Shown piece after piece: positions 15,060 through 17,363 of a stretch of DNA of 17,363 bases. Below the pieces are notes generated by a model. It made no database searches. It saw only the letters and a list, made by a program, of their open reading frames with translations, and was not told the DNA's origin. Made by a program: the position numbers and the translations under genes. How positions within the stretch are numbered: position 1 is the stretch's first letter; each line of letters starts with the position of its first letter. The stretch spans positions 1 to 17,363 of the forward strand of contig DMKK01000203.1 of the NCBI GenBank assembly GCA_003454335.1, given 5' to 3'. The DNA is from Gammaproteobacteria bacterium (GTDB lineage: Bacteria > Pseudomonadota > Gammaproteobacteria > UBA9214).

Positions 15060-15080
15060 GAACTGTCTGCCAGCAACAGC

Positions 15081-15983
15081 GTGGCACCCACTGCCAAACA
15101 CTGGATAAACCGGTTTCTGCAGCACCTGCAGACCGAACGCAGGCTCGCGGCCAATACCTGCAAGCACTACCAGCGAGATCTGGATGAATTGCTCAACTGG
15201 TGTAATACCGCCGGTATTAACGGCTGGTCTGACCTTGATACCCACCAGGTACGCAGCTATGCGGCACAATGTCACCGGCGCGGGCTAAGCGGACGCAGTA
15301 TCCAGCGGCGGCTGTCCGCACTGCGAACTTTCTATAATTACCTGTTGCGCGAACAACAGGTATTGCAGAATCCGGGGCTGGACGTGCGTGCCCCGAAATC
15401 GGCGCACCATCTCCCGGATACACTCAACGTCGATGATATTACCCGCCTGATGAACGTCCATTGCAAAGACACGCTGGCACTGCGTGACCTCGCCATACTG
15501 GAACTGATGTACTCCTCGGGCCTGCGCCTTGCAGAACTGCAGTCCCTGAATACCGGCGATGTGGATTTCAATGAGCGCATGGTACGGGTAACCGGTAAAG
15601 GCGCAAAAACACGCGTGTTGCCGGTGGGAGACAAGGCAATATCCGCATTACAGGCCTGGATACAGGTACGCCCCCGGCAACTGCACGGCACAGAGACCGC
15701 CCTCTTTACCGGCCGCGGCGGGAAGCGACTGGGTATGCGCGCCATACAACAACGCATTAAAGACTGGGCTCGCCGCCAGGGGGTTCCGGGGGATGTCCAC
15801 CCGCACACCCTGCGGCACTCCTTCGCCAGCCATCTGCTGGAATCCAGCGGCGATCTGCGTGCGGTACAGGAACTGCTGGGCCACGCCGACATCAGCACCA
15901 CCCAGATCTACACTCACCTCGACTTCCAGCACCTGGCGCAGGTCTATGACAGCGCACACCCCAGGGCACGCAAGTCAAAATAA
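15081..15983 (+). CDS. xerC: Tyrosine recombinase XerC
   Basis: Site-specific recombinase that works with XerD at dif to resolve chromosome dimers during division. The 300 residues have a SAM-like N-terminal core-binding domain (about 5-90) and the catalytic domain (about 110-290) with all active residues: Arg149, Lys173, His242 and Arg245 in H-T-L-R-H-S, His268 in L-G-H-A-D, and the nucleophile Tyr277 in Q-I-Y-T-H. Length fits XerC (E. coli 298), and the dapF-DUF484-xerC order supports XerC rather than XerD or an integrase. The start is a GTG, placed by the short N-terminal tail before W-I-N-R-F-L. Followed by the REP-like element. Confidence 0.95.
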   Translation: MAPTAKHWINRFLQHLQTERRLAANTCKHYQRDLDELLNWCNTAGINGWSDLDTHQVRSYAAQCHRRGLSGRSIQRRLSALRTFYNYLLREQQVLQNPGLDVRAPKSAHHLPDTLNVDDITRLMNVHCKDTLALRDLAILELMYSSGLRLAELQSLNTGDVDFNERMVRVTGKGAKTRVLPVGDKAISALQAWIQVRPRQLHGTETALFTGRGGKRLGMRAIQQRIKDWARRQGVPGDVHPHTLRHSFASHLLESSGDLRAVQELLGHADISTTQIYTHLDFQHLAQVYDSAHPRARKSK

Positions 15984-15985
15984 CC

Positions 15986-16048
15986 GCAGGAGCAGATCGC
16001 ATCTGCGAATGTTGTTCCAGCCGTGTATGTTCATGGATCCGCTCCTGT
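15986..16048. repeat. Inverted pair of REP-like palindromes (REPIN-like)
   Basis: The left unit reads GCAGGAGC, then a hairpin GCAGAT-CGC-ATCTGC (15992-16006), then GCGA. This is the layout of the GTAG-type REP sequences of Pseudomonas and relatives (head, small hairpin, GCGA). The right unit is an inverted head: GATCCGCTCCTG (16036-16047) pairs with CAGGAGCAGATC (15987-15998) in 11 of 12 positions across a 37-base loop. It lies just after the xerC stop, a normal site for REPs. Family assignment is from memory of such elements, not from a search for other copies. Confidence 0.5.
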
Positions 16049-16059
16049 AATGCTCACAT

Positions 16060-16084
16060 CAAGGAGCAAATTTTACCCTCCTTG
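16060..16084. repeat. Stem-loop upstream of the hslV promoter
   Basis: CAAGGAG (16060-16066) and CTCCTTG (16078-16084) form a perfect seven-base stem around an 11-base AT-rich loop. No T-run follows, so it is not a standard terminator. It may end or protect the xerC transcript, since it lies upstream of the predicted hslV start. Confidence 0.4.
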
Positions 16085-16093
16085 GCAAAACCC

Positions 16094-16120
16094 CTTTAAA
16101 TTCAGCCTGATTGCCTCCAT
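16094..16120 (+). promoter_or_regulatory. Candidate sigma-32 heat-shock promoter for hslVU
   Basis: CTTTAAA (16094-16100) matches the sigma-32 -35 box CTTGAAA in six of seven bases. After a 14-base spacer, CTCCAT (16115-16120) matches the -10 core CCCCAT in five of six. This spacing is in the normal sigma-32 range, and hslVU is a classic heat-shock operon in E. coli. Predicted start near 16130, giving a leader of about 30 bases. A TACAAT at 16130-16135 is a weaker alternative sigma-70 -10. Confidence 0.6.
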
Positions 16121-16162
16121 CGTATGGTGTACAATCGAACGCCCGTTTTTTGGAGATAGCGT

Positions 16163-16702
16163 GTGGAACAGTTTCGCGGCACAACCATCCTGTCCGTACG
16201 GCGCGATGACGCTGTTGTCATTGGTGGCGACGGCCAGGTATCGATGGGTGATACCATCATGAAGGGCAATGCCCGCAAGGTACGCCGCCTGTATAACGAC
16301 CGGGTGATTGCAGGTTTTGCCGGGGGTACCGCCGATGCCTTTACCCTGTTCGAGCTGTTTGAAGGCAAGCTGGAAACCTACAATGGCCAACTGACACGTG
16401 CGGCAGTAGAACTGGCCAAGGACTGGCGCACCAACAAGATGCTGCGCAACCTGGAAGCCCTGCTGGCGGTTGCCGACAGGGAAACCTCACTGATCATCAG
16501 CGGTAATGGCGATGTCATCGAGCCGGAAAATTCGCTCATGGCGATCGGCTCGGGCGGGCCCTTTGCACAGGCCGCCGCCCGTGCCCTGCTCGAGAACACC
16601 GAGATGGATGCACGCTCCATCACCGAGCAGGCACTGGGCATTGCAGCTGATATCTGCATTTACACCAATCGCCAGCTAACTATTGAAGAACTCAAGATCT
16701 AG
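16163..16702 (+). CDS. hslV: ATP-dependent protease HslV, peptidase subunit
   Basis: N-terminal threonine peptidase that forms the double hexamer core of the HslVU (ClpYQ) protease degrading misfolded and regulatory proteins in the cytosol. The 179-residue protein starts M-E-Q-F-R-G before the catalytic threonine: Thr7 in G-T-T-I-L-S-V-R-R aligns with Thr1 of mature E. coli HslV, so six residues must be removed instead of only Met. Asp23 and Lys39 correspond to active-site Asp17 and Lys33. V-I-A-G-F-A-G-G-T-A-D-A-F and I-G-S-G-G-P-F-A-Q are intact. The start is GTG 16163, seven bases after GGAG (16152-16155). It is followed by hslU after 50 bases. Confidence 0.97.
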   Translation: MEQFRGTTILSVRRDDAVVIGGDGQVSMGDTIMKGNARKVRRLYNDRVIAGFAGGTADAFTLFELFEGKLETYNGQLTRAAVELAKDWRTNKMLRNLEALLAVADRETSLIISGNGDVIEPENSLMAIGSGGPFAQAAARALLENTEMDARSITEQALGIAADICIYTNRQLTIEELKI

Positions 16703-16752
16703 ACACAACAAAACACCACCTAATCAACTAAAACTCACTGTCGATACATAGA

Positions 16753-17363
16753 ATGTCTGAAATGACCCCCAGAGAAATTGTCCAGGAACTGGACAAGCAC
16801 ATCATCGGCCAGGACGCCGCCAAGCGTGCGGTTGCCATTGCCTTGCGCAACCGCTGGCGCCGCATGCAGGTGGATAATCCCTTGCGCACTGAAATTACAC
16901 CCAAGAATATCCTTATGATCGGCCCGACCGGTGTCGGCAAAACCGAGATTGCCCGGCGCCTGGCACGACTGGCCAATGCCCCCTTCATCAAGGTTGAAGC
17001 CACCAAGTTCACCGAGGTCGGTTATGTTGGCCGCGACGTGGAATCTATCGTCCGGGATCTGACGGATGCCGCCATCAAGCTGGCGCGCGAGACCGCCATG
17101 AGCAAAGTCAGCCACCGGGCGGAAGATGCGGCAGAAGACCGCATCCTGGATGCCCTGTTGCCGGCACCGAAAAGCATGGCACCGGATGATGACAGCGGCG
17201 CTGGCTCCGAGACACGTCAGAAATTTCGCAAGCGCCTGCGCGAGGGGACACTGGATGACAAGGAAATCGAAATCGAGGTATCGGCTACACCCATCGGGGT
17301 TGAGATCATGGCACCCCCCGGCATGGAAGAAATGACCAGCCAGTTGCAGGGCATGTTCCAGAA
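16753..17363 (+). CDS. hslU: ATP-dependent protease ATPase subunit HslU, 3' end cut off
   Basis: AAA+ unfoldase that recognises, unfolds and feeds substrates to HslV. About 203 of roughly 443 residues are visible. The N-terminus M-S-E-M-T-P-R-E-I-V is nearly identical to E. coli as I recall it, with H-I-I-G-Q-D at 16-21, the Walker A motif G-P-T-G-V-G-K-T at 57-64, and the pore segment containing G-Y-V-G after T-K-F-T-E-V. The window ends inside the intermediate (I) domain, at G-V-E-I-M-A-P-P-G-M-E-E-M-T; Walker B and the C-terminus are outside. No strong ribosome-binding site precedes the ATG, and the 50-base spacer after hslV is almost free of G. Confidence 0.96.
   Translation, partial: MSEMTPREIVQELDKHIIGQDAAKRAVAIALRNRWRRMQVDNPLRTEITPKNILMIGPTGVGKTEIARRLARLANAPFIKVEATKFTEVGYVGRDVESIVRDLTDAAIKLARETAMSKVSHRAEDAAEDRILDALLPAPKSMAPDDDSGAGSETRQKFRKRLREGTLDDKEIEIEVSATPIGVEIMAPPGMEEMTSQLQGMFQ

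Noticed and set aside
15081..15983. xerC as an integrase of a mobile element
   Set aside because: Length, the conserved dapF-DUF484-xerC order and absence of other mobile genes or attachment repeats favour the housekeeping recombinase.
16138..16151. AACG-CC-CGTT followed by T-run before hslV as a terminator
   Set aside because: The stem is only four pairs; the T-run belongs to the leader just before the GGAG ribosome-binding site, and termination there would silence hslV.

Overview
The window is an ordinary, dense, moderately GC-rich stretch of a gammaproteobacterial chromosome with 16 complete genes and one partial gene at each end. Two observations point to a gammaproteobacterium. First, argH lies divergent from algZ-algR with hemC-hemD beyond, which is the arrangement known from Pseudomonas. 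Second, there is an lptM-lysA-dapF-DUF484-xerC block. The extra genes and the xerC-hslVU linkage differ from Pseudomonas, so a non-pseudomonad (for example a Chromatiales-like lineage) is my tentative guess; the sequence does not prove it. I found no tRNA, rRNA, CRISPR array, prophage or insertion sequence.

Layout, left to right. Bases 1-2662 (+): 3' part of prlC (oligopeptidase A) followed two bases later by xthA (exonuclease III). Bases 2762-4733: a YeeZ-like NAD(P)-binding epimerase/reductase (-) divergent from a 2Fe-2S/FAD/NAD oxidoreductase (+) of the AscD type. Bases 4758-6447 (-): hemC-hemD, overlapping, for uroporphyrinogen III synthesis. Bases 6480-7043 (+): an exported thioredoxin-fold protein lying between hemC and algR and running antisense into the algR 3' end. 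Bases 7024-8837 (-): algZ-algR, a LytS/LytTR-type two-component system, with overlapping genes. Bases 8946-11252 (+): argH, then a PAS plus degenerate GGDEF protein. Bases 11274-11957 (-): a carboxylesterase/phospholipase of the EstB type. Bases 12050-15983 (+): lptM, lysA, dapF, a DUF484 gene and xerC, tightly spaced and probably one operon. Bases 16163-17363 (+): hslV and the 5' part of hslU.

How the genes work together. HemC and HemD carry out consecutive tetrapyrrole steps. DapF and LysA are the last two diaminopimelate/lysine steps. AlgZ and AlgR are sensor and regulator. HslV and HslU are peptidase and unfoldase of one proteasome-like complex. Everything else is probably single-gene housekeeping function.

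No stretch without a gene exceeds 300 bases. The largest gap (15984-16162) is the most structured. It holds an inverted pair of REP-like palindromes, a second stem-loop and a good match to a sigma-32 heat-shock promoter in front of hslV. Other non-coding signals are short palindromes in the divergent gaps. I see no clear new biological system. The best leads are the REP-like doublet, the odd thioredoxin gene between algR and hemC, and the PAS/degenerate-GGDEF protein.
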